Positions 11,101 to 23,789 of a stretch of DNA of 64,000 nt are shown here, in pieces (position 1 is the stretch's first letter; each line of letters begins with the position of its first letter). Source of the DNA: Synanceia verrucosa (taxonomy: Eukaryota > Chordata > Actinopteri > Perciformes > Synanceiidae). Under the pieces are notes generated by a model. That model was given only the letters and a program-made list of their open reading frames with translations. It made no database searches and was not told the DNA's origin. The DNA lies in contig CM056553.1 of NCBI GenBank assembly GCA_029721515.1, forward strand, positions 14,078,447 to 14,142,446, given 5' to 3'. The translations under genes were made by a program, and so were the position numbers.

Positions 11101-14100
11101 AGTGCTTATTCTGTGAAATACATTTTTTGAAGGGATTACACTTTTCCACAGTAATAAATGCACAATGCACAAAATGTACAGAACATTATTATAAAGTGAA
11201 TAACAAACACAAGGGGCGGCACGGTGGTGTAGTGGTTAGAACTGTCGCCTCACAGCAAGAAGGTACCAGATTCGAATCCCGGGCACGGGGCCTTTCTGTG
11301 TGGAGTTTGTATGTTCTCCCCGTGTCTGCGTGGGTTCTCTCCAGGTACTCCGGCTTCCTCCCACCATCCAAAAACATGCATGGGGATTAGGTTAATTGTC
11401 TAATTTAAATTGACCGTAAGTGTGAATGTGAGTGTAAGTGGTTGTCTGTTTCTATGTGCCCTGCGATGAGGTGGCGACTTGTCCAGGGTGTACCCTGCCT
11501 TCTGCCCTAAGACAGCTGGGATAGGCTCCAGCCCCCCCATGACCCTATGAGGATAAGGATGGATAACAAACATAAAGTACTGCAGTTCAGTTAGCTATGC
11601 TAGCATGCTTAGCTCGTAGGTGGAAGCTCAAACTTATTTTAAAGTGTTTCTAAATTTTGATTTGTCTGCTAAGCTCTCTGGGACTTTCTTTTAAGCTTTT
11701 TGCTGTTGCTCCTCTCCATGACTGCAGCAAGAAGTTATGCCTTGACTTTAATAACATAAAGGTGTTAATGCTGCAGCCCTAAGGTTTGAATCATTGATTG
11801 TCAGTTGATTATTAAAATAGTTTCAGTCATTCCTTATAATGTGATCTTAATCGATGAGCTGTTAACTAATAATTTCAGCTAAATCAGTTATAAGTAAGCT
11901 TGTCTGATAATGTGACTATGTTAATGCATTTCTGTTGCACTGATTGAACTGAAAAGGCCTGGAAAAAGGGTCTTGTGAGAAGGTTAAGGTGAGCGAATCT
12001 GCCTAAGTGTTTATTGTCATGACCTGAACTTTTCAATTCTTGTTCATTTTAGTATATGAGAAGCTTTCTTCCATTGACTGCCATTTCTTCAGCCATTTAG
12101 CCTCAAATGTGCACACATATTGACCAGGATAATTGTTACCAAGTTTACCAAGAACTGCTGCACTTTCCCAATCAAGCTATCTTTGTGGGCTAACATTTAT
12201 AATTTAGCCTGACTCAGTTTGTGTTTGTGTGCTTTGAAGGTTTTCTCATTGTTACTCTCTATCAAGTGTACCCCTCATTGGATTGTAACTATTCCTTTTT
12301 TTAGTAAAGTGGAATTTTGTCAGCAAAGGAGAGAAGCAGCTTTCCCTGGAGGTAGGAGATGTGGTCCAGATCCAGGAGGCCTGTGATGGTAAGAATAGTT
12401 CAAAACATAAAATGATACCAGTATTATTATCATGTAAGCTACATGGTGCTCCTAAATAACCATTTTATATTTTTTATCATATCCATCAATGACATGTTTA
12501 ATATATGTTATGTTTTGTGTCTCTACACGTGTCTTGTCAGACAACAAATTTTAGTAGGTACTTAGAACTGTACATAACTTACAGTGTTCATGGTCAGTAC
12601 TTTTTCTCAGTAAAAGTGAAATATGGCCATCTGCATCTTTTGTCACTTTTTATTTTAAGTATTTCACGGATATTGAGAATTGTCATATATCTTAGGATCA
12701 TGTAATAAATACATAACTTAAAGTTACTGTAGTATAGGTGTGTTATTTTTAATATACAAGTTAACAATGATATCCATCATTGTTCATTTCAGAGTTAACA
12801 CCAAACACCTGCACATTTAGAGATGTCAGTAAGATGACAGTGAATTTGTCTTTCAGGATGGTACAGAGGCTACTTGGTTAGGAACAAAACCCAGTGGGTA
12901 AGAGATCACACACATAATCTGGATTTCACAGCATCTTTTTGATTTTAGCAGAGGTGACAATAACACATACAGCATGACCTTAACTGACTGTATCCAAATG
13001 GACAAGCTTTTCTTATTTACTGGAAAGGAAAGAGAGAGCTGAGCTGCCACTGATATGTTGTTATTCATCTCCCCAGGGACTGTTCCCTGCCAGTTTCATC
13101 CATCTTAAGGAAGTCATCATTGAAAAACAAGGGTAGTGATCTTAAAGTCATCATTTGACACAAAAAGTAAGGCTGTGTTTTTTAATTCATTATGTTTTCT
13201 TGCATGTGTGTGACTCCAGAGATGAGGAGGTAGTAATGTCCGCAGAGATGCCCCTGGTGAAGGAGGTGACCACCACATTGAGAGAGTGGGGAAGCATATG
13301 GAAGCAGCTCTTTGTGGTAAAAAATTAAATAAACTAAAATAAATAAAAACACTTTTTGTATGTGAATGTGTGTGAATATAACATGCTTCATCTGCCTACC
13401 CAGGCTAATAAAGGGATGCGTGTGAAGCAGGTCCAGAGGCTGATGTGTGAGCTAATGGAGTGGCGTTCACAGCTCCTGTCTGGCACTTTGCCCAGTGATG
13501 AATTCAAGGAGCTCAAGCAGAAAGTCACCTCCAAGATTGACTATGGCAACAAGTATGTTCATTTAAAAACTAAATCACTTGCTCATAGCCTTCCTTCCTC
13601 TCTCCTGTCTCTTCTCTGTCTTCTTCTCTCTACTATTTCCAGCTCCACTTGTTGCCTTTTTCTGTCTGCTGTCCTTTGTGCACCTTGCATCAATCTCCCC
13701 AATCCTCACCTGAGTGATGTCTCGTGCTTCCTGCCACAGGATCCTAGAGCTGGACCAGGTGGTTCGGGATGAGAATGGGAACATCTTGGACCCAGAACGG
13801 GCAAGTGTCATCAGTCTGTTTCGAGCCCATGAGGAGGCCACCTCCAAGATTAATGAGCGCATCAAAGAGGAGCAGGTGAGGAAAAAGATGAGAAGGCTGA
13901 AGAACCACACGGAAGGTTTCGTAAGACAGAGAGACGAGCTCATAGGATCTCTTTTGCACTTGGAGTATTTAATTCTGTGGTTTGGATGGATGATGCATTT
14001 CATTTGTCAGTCTCTCTGCTAGCCAAGATTAATTAAGAATACTCTTCCTTACAAATTGGCTTGACTTTACTTGGACCACATCCTATTTTAAATTTGTTCA

Positions 14101-17100
14101 TTAGTATGAAGATTGATATTATGATTAATTCTTATTCCATTCTTCCTCTTTGCTGCAGTCCAACGTCCAAACAGACCACAGCGGGATCTCAGCACGGATC
14201 CAGTCTTCTCCCACACACAGCCTCTATGTCTTTGTCAGGAACTTTGTGTGTCGCATCGGAGAGGACTCGGAGCTCTTCATGTCCCTTTATGACCCCATCA
14301 AACAGACTATCATCAGGTGACACTTGTGCTTAGCAGCAGCCCCTGCTGTCACGTTCTTTTTTCTTTTCAGGTTGATTTTAGGACGTGAAGCCCCAGCCAG
14401 TTTAAAGTGTCTATTGAGGCTTATAAATAATAATCTGATAAAAACTAGGAAATAAGATGACTGAACTGATGTGACTGAACAGATATATTGTAGTTTCATG
14501 GAAAAAAAACATGCATTTGCAAAACTTATACCTTAATGTGATTTTGCTTCTGAGCCTGAATTCTGAAGGATTTAATTAATAAACCCATCATCTTCACACA
14601 TTTTAAAATTGTTTCATTATCTTATTGACAATAACACTAAAAAATGTGTAAAAATGTTTGAAAATGATGGGTTTATCATCCACCATATCCCTCTTCGTAC
14701 ACATTTACTGACTAAAATTAATAAAAATACCACTGCGTTCAAGTTCATATACACTATATTGCCAAAAGTATTCGCTCACCTGCCTTGACTCGCATATGAA
14801 ATTAAATGACATCTCATTCCTAATCCATAGGGTTCAATATGACGTTGGTCCACCCTTTGCAGCTATAACAGCCTCAACTCTTCTGGGAAGGCTGTCCACA
14901 AGGTTTAGGAGTGTGTTTATGGGAATTTTTTGACCATTCTTCCAGAAGAGTATTTGTGAGGTCACACACTGATGTTGGACAGTCATGTTGGAAGAGGAAG
15001 GGGCCAGCTCCAAACTGTTCCCACAGAGTTGGGAGCATGGAATTGTCTAAAATGTCTTGGTATGCTGAAGCATTCAGAGTTCCTTTCACTGGAACTAAGG
15101 GGCCAAGCCCAGCTCCTGAAAAACAACCCCACACCATAATCCCCCCTCCACCAAACTTTACGCTTGGCACAATGCAGTCCAACAAGTACCATTCTCCTGG
15201 CAACCGCTAAACCCAGATTTGTCCATCAGATTGCCAAATGGAGAAGCGTGATTCGTCACTCCAGAGAACGTGTCTCCACTGCTCTAGAATCCAGTGGCGG
15301 CGTGCTTTACACCACTGCATCCGACGCTTTGCATTGCACTTGGTGACGTATGGCTTGGATGCAGCTGCTCGGCCATGGAAACCCATTCCATGAAGCTCTC
15401 TGTGCACTGTTCTTGAGCTAATCTGAAGGCCACATGAAGTTTGGAGGTCTGCAGCGATCGACTCTGCAGAAAGTTGGTGACCTTTTCACACTATGTGCCT
15501 CAGCATCCACTGACCCCGCTCCGTCAGTTTATGTGGTCTACCACTTCATGGCTGAGTTGCTGTCGTTCCCAAACACTTCCACGTTCTTATAATACAGCTG
15601 ACAGTTGACTGTGGAATATTTAGGAGTGAGGAAATTTCACGACTGGATTTGTTGCACAGGTGGCATCCTATCACAATTCCATGCTGGAATTCACTGAGCT
15701 CCTGAGAGCGACCCATTCTTTCACAAATGTTTGTAAAAGCAGTCTGCATACCTAGGTGTTTCATTTTATACACCTGTGGTCATGGAAGTGATTGGAACAC
15801 CTGATTTTGAGTATTTGGAGTGGTGAGCGACTACTTTTGGCAATATAGTGTATATTTTTTTAACCTCAGCTCCATCCCTCAGCTGTCTATATACCTCTCT
15901 TGCTTTCATTGCTTTCATTTGTCGTCTGTCCTCCATTGTTGAACCTCACTAAATTAGAACAATGGGATGCCAAAAATAAGAATACAGAAAACAGAAATTA
16001 TAGGGCAGGAGATAGATACTGACTGGCAGTGCTGTGTGGTGCCTGACAGTGCTGATGCTAAGCCCTGTCACTCACTGTCACACTGGGTATATCTAAGGCT
16101 CAGCCACTGCAGCTGGGAGCATCAAGTAAGACCTGGATCGATCATGTTTTCCTCAAAAAAAAAAAAAAAAAAATCCTCACCACCGTTTGATCATCTCTTA
16201 CATTCTTGGCATTTGTATTGATTTCAGATTTCTTTCCCTGTCTCATTTACTGTCTTGACTGCTTAAAAGATTGGCTTTTTCTTCTTGCACTACTCATTCC
16301 CTCAAGTGATTTTTGTGACAGTAATATATCAGGAACTTTTTTTCCCAACTTTGATTCACTCTGCTGTACCTATAGACACTAATCTGTGTTTCTGTCTTGC
16401 TGTCTGTCTTTCTAATCACCCCTGTCTATTACATGATTGTGTTGAATGTCAGGAAAACTCTATTGGGAATAGAGGGTTTGTATTTTTAGCACATGAGAGT
16501 AAATTATAATGCAGCTGCACTGGGTAACATCAGTGGATCTGTATGCCTGTCAGAGGACGACTGAAATCACATTATTCTCCAGAAATGTCTTAATCTTGTC
16601 TAAAGGTGAGGGAGGAAAACTGTTCTATCTTTTTGATTCATCAATGACGTTTTTTTTTTTTTTTTTTGCATCTGCTGTGTGGCTGTATGTTGGAATATTG
16701 TGTGGTATAGCTTTCCAGAGCACTAACATCAACTCTTGCTTTGTGCAGTGAGAACTACTTAGTACGCTGGGGCAGCAAAGGATTCCCCAAGGAGATCGAC
16801 ATGCTGAACAACCTGAAGGTTGTCTTTACAGTAAGTGACCACAAGAGGGTACTGTCACACTATTTCTTAGCACTGCAGATACACCACTGTATACTGTAGG
16901 AATGAATGGATTTATTCCCCCATGTCATTGTTTTCTCTCTCTCGCCCTCTTTCCCACTTAACCTTCTGAACCCCTTTCTTCCATTTTTCATTGTTGCTCT
17001 TATTCCCACTCCAACTTTATACTTATTGTTTTTTGCTTTTGTCTTTTCTCTGTTCTCCTTTCTCTGTCTGTCTCTACCAGGACTTGGGGAACAAGGACCT

Positions 17101-20100
17101 GTGCAGAGAGAAGATTTATTTGATCTGTCAAATAGTGAGGGTGGGAAGGATGGACCTGAAAGAGACAAACAACAGGAAGAGCACTCAAGGCCTGAGGCGG
17201 CCGTTTGGGGTGGCAGGTACTTGAAGATCAGCCAGTATAATTTTTTTTTCCTGGTCGAAGGTGCTGCTAAATTGCCAGTGCTCGCATTCGATCAATGTGC
17301 AAAGTGATAAGAGTTACGAGTTTTCCTTTTAGTGGCCTCTCTTTGAAAACTGAACTAAACTTGCCTCATTCCACTGCCAAATGTCACCAGTTTAGCCAAC
17401 AATAATGGCCTTTAGTAGCCTCTTCAGTCATTTTTACGTTTGTTCCCTAAAGGTCAGAGTAATTTTCTCTGGTTTGTCAGCTTCTGCTGCTGCTGCAGGT
17501 ATTATCACCCCTATTTACACCTGGGATACAACTACTGTACAGTCATATTTTGCACAAACTAAAATATTGATGGTGACTGCCCTCTCTTTTTCCTATCCTT
17601 GAGGCTTCTGTTGCTCTGACTCGCTCGAAAAAGTTTCCTATGTCCTCAATTAACCTGAGAAAAGAGCTATCAGGGTGTGTAGCCAGGTTTGTTTGCTGTG
17701 TGATAGAGAGATTCATACACAAACTGTTCACAGAGGCTGTCATTGTTGACTGATGTGAAGCCACATCAGGAAATACTCCCTTTTACTTTGATTTCGCCAT
17801 CGCAGACACATTTGTTTTCTTTTTCTTGGCAGTGATGGACATTAGTGATCTCATCAAAGGGAAGATTGAATGCGATGAGGAGAAGCAGTTTTTCATCCCT
17901 TTCTTCCCGTATGTCCTATTTTCCTCCCTGTAATGAAATAGCAATATTGCAGTTTTGTTTGTGAAGGTTCCAGGATCTGCACCGTTTTAAGATCAAACTG
18001 TTGTGTGTTTGTGTGTGATTGTTCGGCTCCAGGGTAGTTGCTGAGAACGACTTTCTCCACACCTTGCTGAACAAAGTGACAGCGGCACGAGGAGACAGTG
18101 GCGGACAAGGTGCTGTGCTACTGCTTCTCTCTGTTTCTTAGTGTGTCAGCCATGTTCTTTTTCTTAGCGGTCACTAAAGGTCCCCACTGGACTGTACACT
18201 GCAATCATTTTGTGGTCAGACAAAGTTGCCTTTTCTCATCACCTCCTCATCGCTTCTCTCTGCTCTGTGGGTGAAAATGAAGGGCATTATCCTGATGGAT
18301 TCACTCTCAAGCTGATGTTTTCATATTACTTTTTACTTTATGGCTGATTTGACAGCCCTCATGGGTGGCACTGTCTTGATCCACATAGAGTCACCTCACA
18401 TGTTTAGGCCCAGCTTTTATCTTTCCTCTTGCTACTGAAAGCCATGGGCATCACCCAGATATGGAGGGCGCACCCAGACGAGCAGATATGGAAGGAGCAC
18501 CTGAGGCCACCAGATGTCTGCTCTTAACATTACTCTCCTGTAATCTTCCCTTCTTCTCACTTTGAGATGCTTCTGCCGCAGTATATACTGACACACAGAT
18601 TCCCTGTACGTTCTATATATGGTGACATAGTCTAGATTTTGGCAGCTATGTATTTCCCTAAAATAGCTCACCCTTCTATCCATTTTTGTCTGTGCTTTCT
18701 CACACCATTTCTTTGAAAGCACCCACATTATTTTTAAATTTCTGTCTGTTATGATGGCACCCTAAGTGTTTCTTTGTCTCCTTCATCCCCCTTTTTTTCC
18801 ACCCGTTTCACAAACAGGAGACAGACATTTTATAGTGTTATTGACTGTAGTTTGGTGTGTGACAGCAGACATTTTCACTTCTCCACTTCACCTTGGAACA
18901 CTTTAACAGTATTTTCTTCATAGATAAACAGTATTATTTTGCACAAAGTGGATCTCACTTTAAGTTCCGCTCTCAGGGTGAATGTTTCAGTGTTTCTGTA
19001 GGTCCGGAAAATATTTTAAAATGTTTTAAATTCAGTTTCAACAGTATGGACCTTGGAATTTGTTATTCATTCATTTCACTTTAATTTGAATGTACTTACC
19101 TGCAGAGAGAAAAAAAAGTCCTCTCTGGATCCTGCATTCAAAATAGCCTGGAGTGGCACCTATTTGTTCAAGTAAATGCACTTAAATTTATTGATATTTA
19201 GCCTCACAGAGTCCTGTTAAGTATTGAATCTAACTCTCAGATACATACTTTGTGTTTTCTTTCGTTCTTTTGAGAGATTCCAGGCACAGGACAAAGTTTC
19301 CAGGCACAGGACAGTAATGTGAATAAAATGTGCTGTAATTAGAATCAAGTAAATATTTAATCAGAAACTGAAATAAACATTCAATACTGGCCAGTTGATG
19401 TGACGGATCTTTGGATATCCTTCAGTGAAATCGCACGCTGAAATGCAACTCATCTACAAAATTAAGGCTTCTATCAACTTAATAAATTATTACTCCTTAA
19501 ATCAATGAGTCAATTAAAATTAGCAATGCATCCTCTACAATATGTGACATGCTTCAGTCTGCTTTTCTTTTCTCATGATGGTGTAAATATTTTTCAGGAG
19601 CTTATCAAGTATATGTATTTTAAGAGAAGCCTGCTTGAAAAGAAATGTACACTGGTTAAACATTATTACCCACTGTAGCCTTCATCCCTCCTCTACCCCA
19701 CCCACCAACTCCCTCCAGGTCTGTGGGTGACCATGAAGGCTCTAGTTGGGGACATCGTTCAGATCCGCAAGGAATACCCTCACCTGGTGGACCGCAGCAC
19801 CGTGGTCGCCCGCAAACTGGGCTTCCCAGAGATCATTATGCCAGGAGATGTCCGCAACGACATCTACCTCACCTTACAGGGTGGCGACTTTGACAAATAC
19901 AACAAGACGACACAGAAGAATGTAGAGGTCATCATGTGGGTCTGTGATGAGGAGGGCAAGGTCATACAGGTGAGCAGCGTGAAGAGATGAGGTCGAGGAC
20001 ACACACAGCATGTCTCGCTTTGAGTGAGAAAGGGATTTGTGGACATGGATTGGTTTGTATGAGTGTGTGTACAGCATGTGAAGTGTTTAAGAGATTGAGG

Positions 20101-23100
20101 TGATATGGGCCAGTGAGCAAGCACAGCACTGATCAAGCGCTTATTCACCCTCTCATAGTCAGGGGCACATAGACATGGCTTCATCCCGGAGTAAAAATCC
20201 ATTTTAGCACACACAAACACACACAAACATAAAATCCTTCAGCTCAATATGACATATGACATTTTTTTTCTCCCTTTTTTCCCAGAATTCCATCTGTCTG
20301 GGAGCTGGGGATAAGGCGGTCAGTGAGTACAGATCGGTCATCTACTACCAAATCAAACAGCCCCGCTGGATGGAGACTATTAAGGTGTGTGTGTGTGTGT
20401 GTGTGTGTGTGGTAGCCCGAGTTGCAGAGCTGGCAATTTAAAGCTGGTCAGTGGAAGAATTGTTCTTCTTTCTATAAAAGACTGATTCATTGGTGACTTT
20501 TGCTCATGCAGCATTTACTACGTTTCATTCCAACCACAAGTTTTATGAAAAAAATAATAACGAAAACCCCAGAATGTCATTATATACCTGTAAAATTTGG
20601 AACTGTCTGTTGCTTTGTATGTCCTTCAGGTGGCAGTCCCTCTGGAAGAAATGCACAGAATTCATTTACGCTTCATGTTCAGACACCGCTCTTCCCAGGA
20701 GTGTGAGTATCAGCCTCTCGTCCTCTGCCTGCATCTTTTCCCCAGACATCCACACTCTCCTCTGCTCTGATCCCTTGTGGGACACCAAAGGGAAGCAATT
20801 TCCGACAATGACCCAAAGCATCATTATGCACACTTGATTATTATAATCAATATTCTGCTGTCCGTCCTCCCATGCCTGGATTCTCACTGTCCCTCCTCCC
20901 TTTCTATCTCCCTAATGTGTTCCTCCCCTGACCCGTCCTCTTCCTCTTTATAAATCTGTCTCCAGCCAAGGACAAGAGCGAGAAGAACTTTGCCATGGCC
21001 TTTGTGCGGCTGATGAAGGACGATGGGACAGTTCTACGAGATGGACTGCATGACCTTGTGGTCTTCAAGGTCAGAACCAGAAACAGAGCAAAATCATGAG
21101 CAATTTCTGTGTTTGCTAAAAGAAAAACAAATATAATGAGGAAGCACAGTGAAGTCATGATTCTTTCAGTGGTGGTTGTGCAGCTCATGTCTTTCTTGAC
21201 CTGAGCTTTTAAACTTACACAGATGCTAAAGCTCCTTTTAGAGTAATAAATGACATAGTGAACCTTTTATCATGAGACAGAGATGTGTCATTTTTTACCT
21301 TATTAGATGTTTGACAATGTCAGTTTGTCACATTTGTGGTGTCTCACCATCTGGTGGTTAAGAACACAACTATTTTACAGAATTCATTTGGTCATTCATG
21401 GTCAGACATATGCTGTGTATACTGTAACAGTTGCAACCATGAAAGTAAATCAGACCTTAACCTATGGTGAGTCTGGACAGCGGATTATGGCCACCCAGGT
21501 TGAATAAAGCAAAATAGATTTCCTGCCAAATGAGCCACAGCTAAGATTGGATCCCCTTATTGATTAAATGCCAAACGCAATGAAGATTAATTACTCATGA
21601 TTCACTCAAAGACCAAATGGATGGTCCTCATGTGCCCTCTTTTTCGATTATCCCTCTTTATCCCTGCATTCCTCTCGATCTCTGTGCCACTCATGGCTTC
21701 AATCTCTTATTCTCTTTTTTACCACCTGCTCATTTATTAATACTTATTGGTTTGACATTAAACACCACAGAGTCTAAGGCCTGAATGACTCTATGACCTG
21801 AGTATAGTGCATTTATATATGGAAAAATGTACAGTAGGTACTTGAAATGGACAAAATAGAAAATCAATATGCCGATATGCTGTATGTTTCTCTTTCTCAT
21901 ATATGTCTATGCCCTATTGCCTGTCATTTCACTCTGTATATTGCCTGCATGTTTTGCCAGAAAAATACTATACCAATTGCTCCTATTTTTCTAATCTGTT
22001 ATGGCCCCAGTGTCTCCAAAGCTATGAGCTTGCAAACTAAAGTTGAGTAAGGTAGAAGTAAGAGTGATCACAAAGGGTCATTATACAACCAGCTGTTTCA
22101 TACATAAAATGGAAAAAAAGTCTGTATTCTCAGTACACATCTAAAACACCAGGGTGTTACATTTAAAATGACGTGCAACAACACAGCAAATTGCTCATTA
22201 TCGTATAATTTTCATCTTGCCAATTTATTTTCTGGCGAGTAAATTACATATATTCAAGTGTTTCAGCTCTAATTTCAATGCAGTGTAACAGTTTATCACC
22301 CCCAATGTGTCTGATTTTCTTTTGCTTTTGATTATCAAGTGCCAAGTCACTGAAAGGTAAATTCAGCGTACTAGCTTATAAGCACTACACATGCATCAAA
22401 TGTTCAAGGACAGAGAGGGAAAAGTCACAATTCAGAAAAGATTGAGGTGGTATGGGCCTGACAAATGATTATTGCTGTGGAACTGGCGACTTCAGTCATT
22501 ATTGTTCCTCAAAGGCTGGCTTGATAAATCACCACAAGTGTAGCAGCTTTTTGACTAAACACAAGAATTGTGTGAATTGTGAAATGTTCGTCCCAGTGCT
22601 GCTGTGACAGCCGGCAAGCATCTGTGCCATCATTAGCAAGTTGTTGCATTATCTTCTCAGGGTGACAGCAAGCGTATGGAAGATGTGAACTGCTACTTGT
22701 CGTTGCCCTCGACCCGCCACCAACATGTCGACCACCACAGGGTGGCAACACTGAGCCGCAGCTCCAGCAGCGTGTCAGGGAGTGGAGGCCTGTCAGTGAG
22801 CTCCAGAGACAGCTTCAGCATCTCCACCCTGGTCTGCTCCACCAAACTCACCCAGAATGGTACGTGCATGTGTGTTTGTCTTTGTGTGTGCAGAATAGCC
22901 CCTTTTGTGACATTGTGTTGACATTGAGCTACTCTAGGAGAACACATTTTTTTTCAGGCACACACATGCACCCTTATACACACAAAGGTTGAAGAAAGGT
23001 TATTGCCCAAATTATGAGGAAGAGGGTGGTTGAAATTAAACCTGACATGTCAAAAAAACATGAATTAACATCTTCTTTCAACAGAGTAATAAGGTCAGAC

Positions 23101-23419
23101 CAAGACAGTGAATCATCTGTTGGCTGTGAAATTGGTAGAGGACAAATCCGCTGCTTAGGAGGTCTCTTTAAGTCTGCAAACACAACTGGACCGTTTGCAC
23201 GTTTTCTCTTGGGCTAAATAGTTGGGAAATTGGTAATGAAATGCAGGTAACCTGCAACCTTATTTGACCTCATTAGTTTAACAGTCATTTTAGGTTTCTG
23301 GCTTAAGGTTGAGTCATGATGACAATAGCTGAGGGGTGAGGTGGGCTTAGGGTAAAGAATACACCCAGCCAATTAACGGTGAGTCAACAGTATGCTAATT
23401 AGTTAGGCACCAGAATTAC

Positions 23420-23469
<50 letters not shown>

Positions 23470-23754
23470 GCGTGTGTGTGAGACATCATGGGATAATAAG
23501 CACAGGATAGGGGAATGTATGGGTTTGTTGGATTGTTTAGCGAGCCATGTCATCATCTTGTCATCTTGCAGCCACACCACACACACACACACACACACAC
23601 GCACACACACACACACACACACACTTACAAATGCGTAAGCACATGTATATTCCAGACAGTAAGGTGCATCAGGCACAGGTGCGATGCAACAGCTGTTGCT
23701 GAGGAGCTAGTCCATCACGATAATGAACATTATCCTGCAATATTAATCACCTGT

Positions 23755-23789
<35 letters not shown>

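Larger units (their letters stand above)
8161..12304 (+). other. dock2 intron 1
   Basis: 4.1 kb. Contains a degenerate Tc1-like element (about 9500-10715) and a SINE (11213-11562). The remainder is AT-rich with no recognised element. Confidence 0.8.

Noticed and set aside
11213..11300. A tRNA gene (A and B boxes present)
   Set aside because: The boxes belong to the head of a 350-bp SINE; no cloverleaf with acceptor pairing was found.
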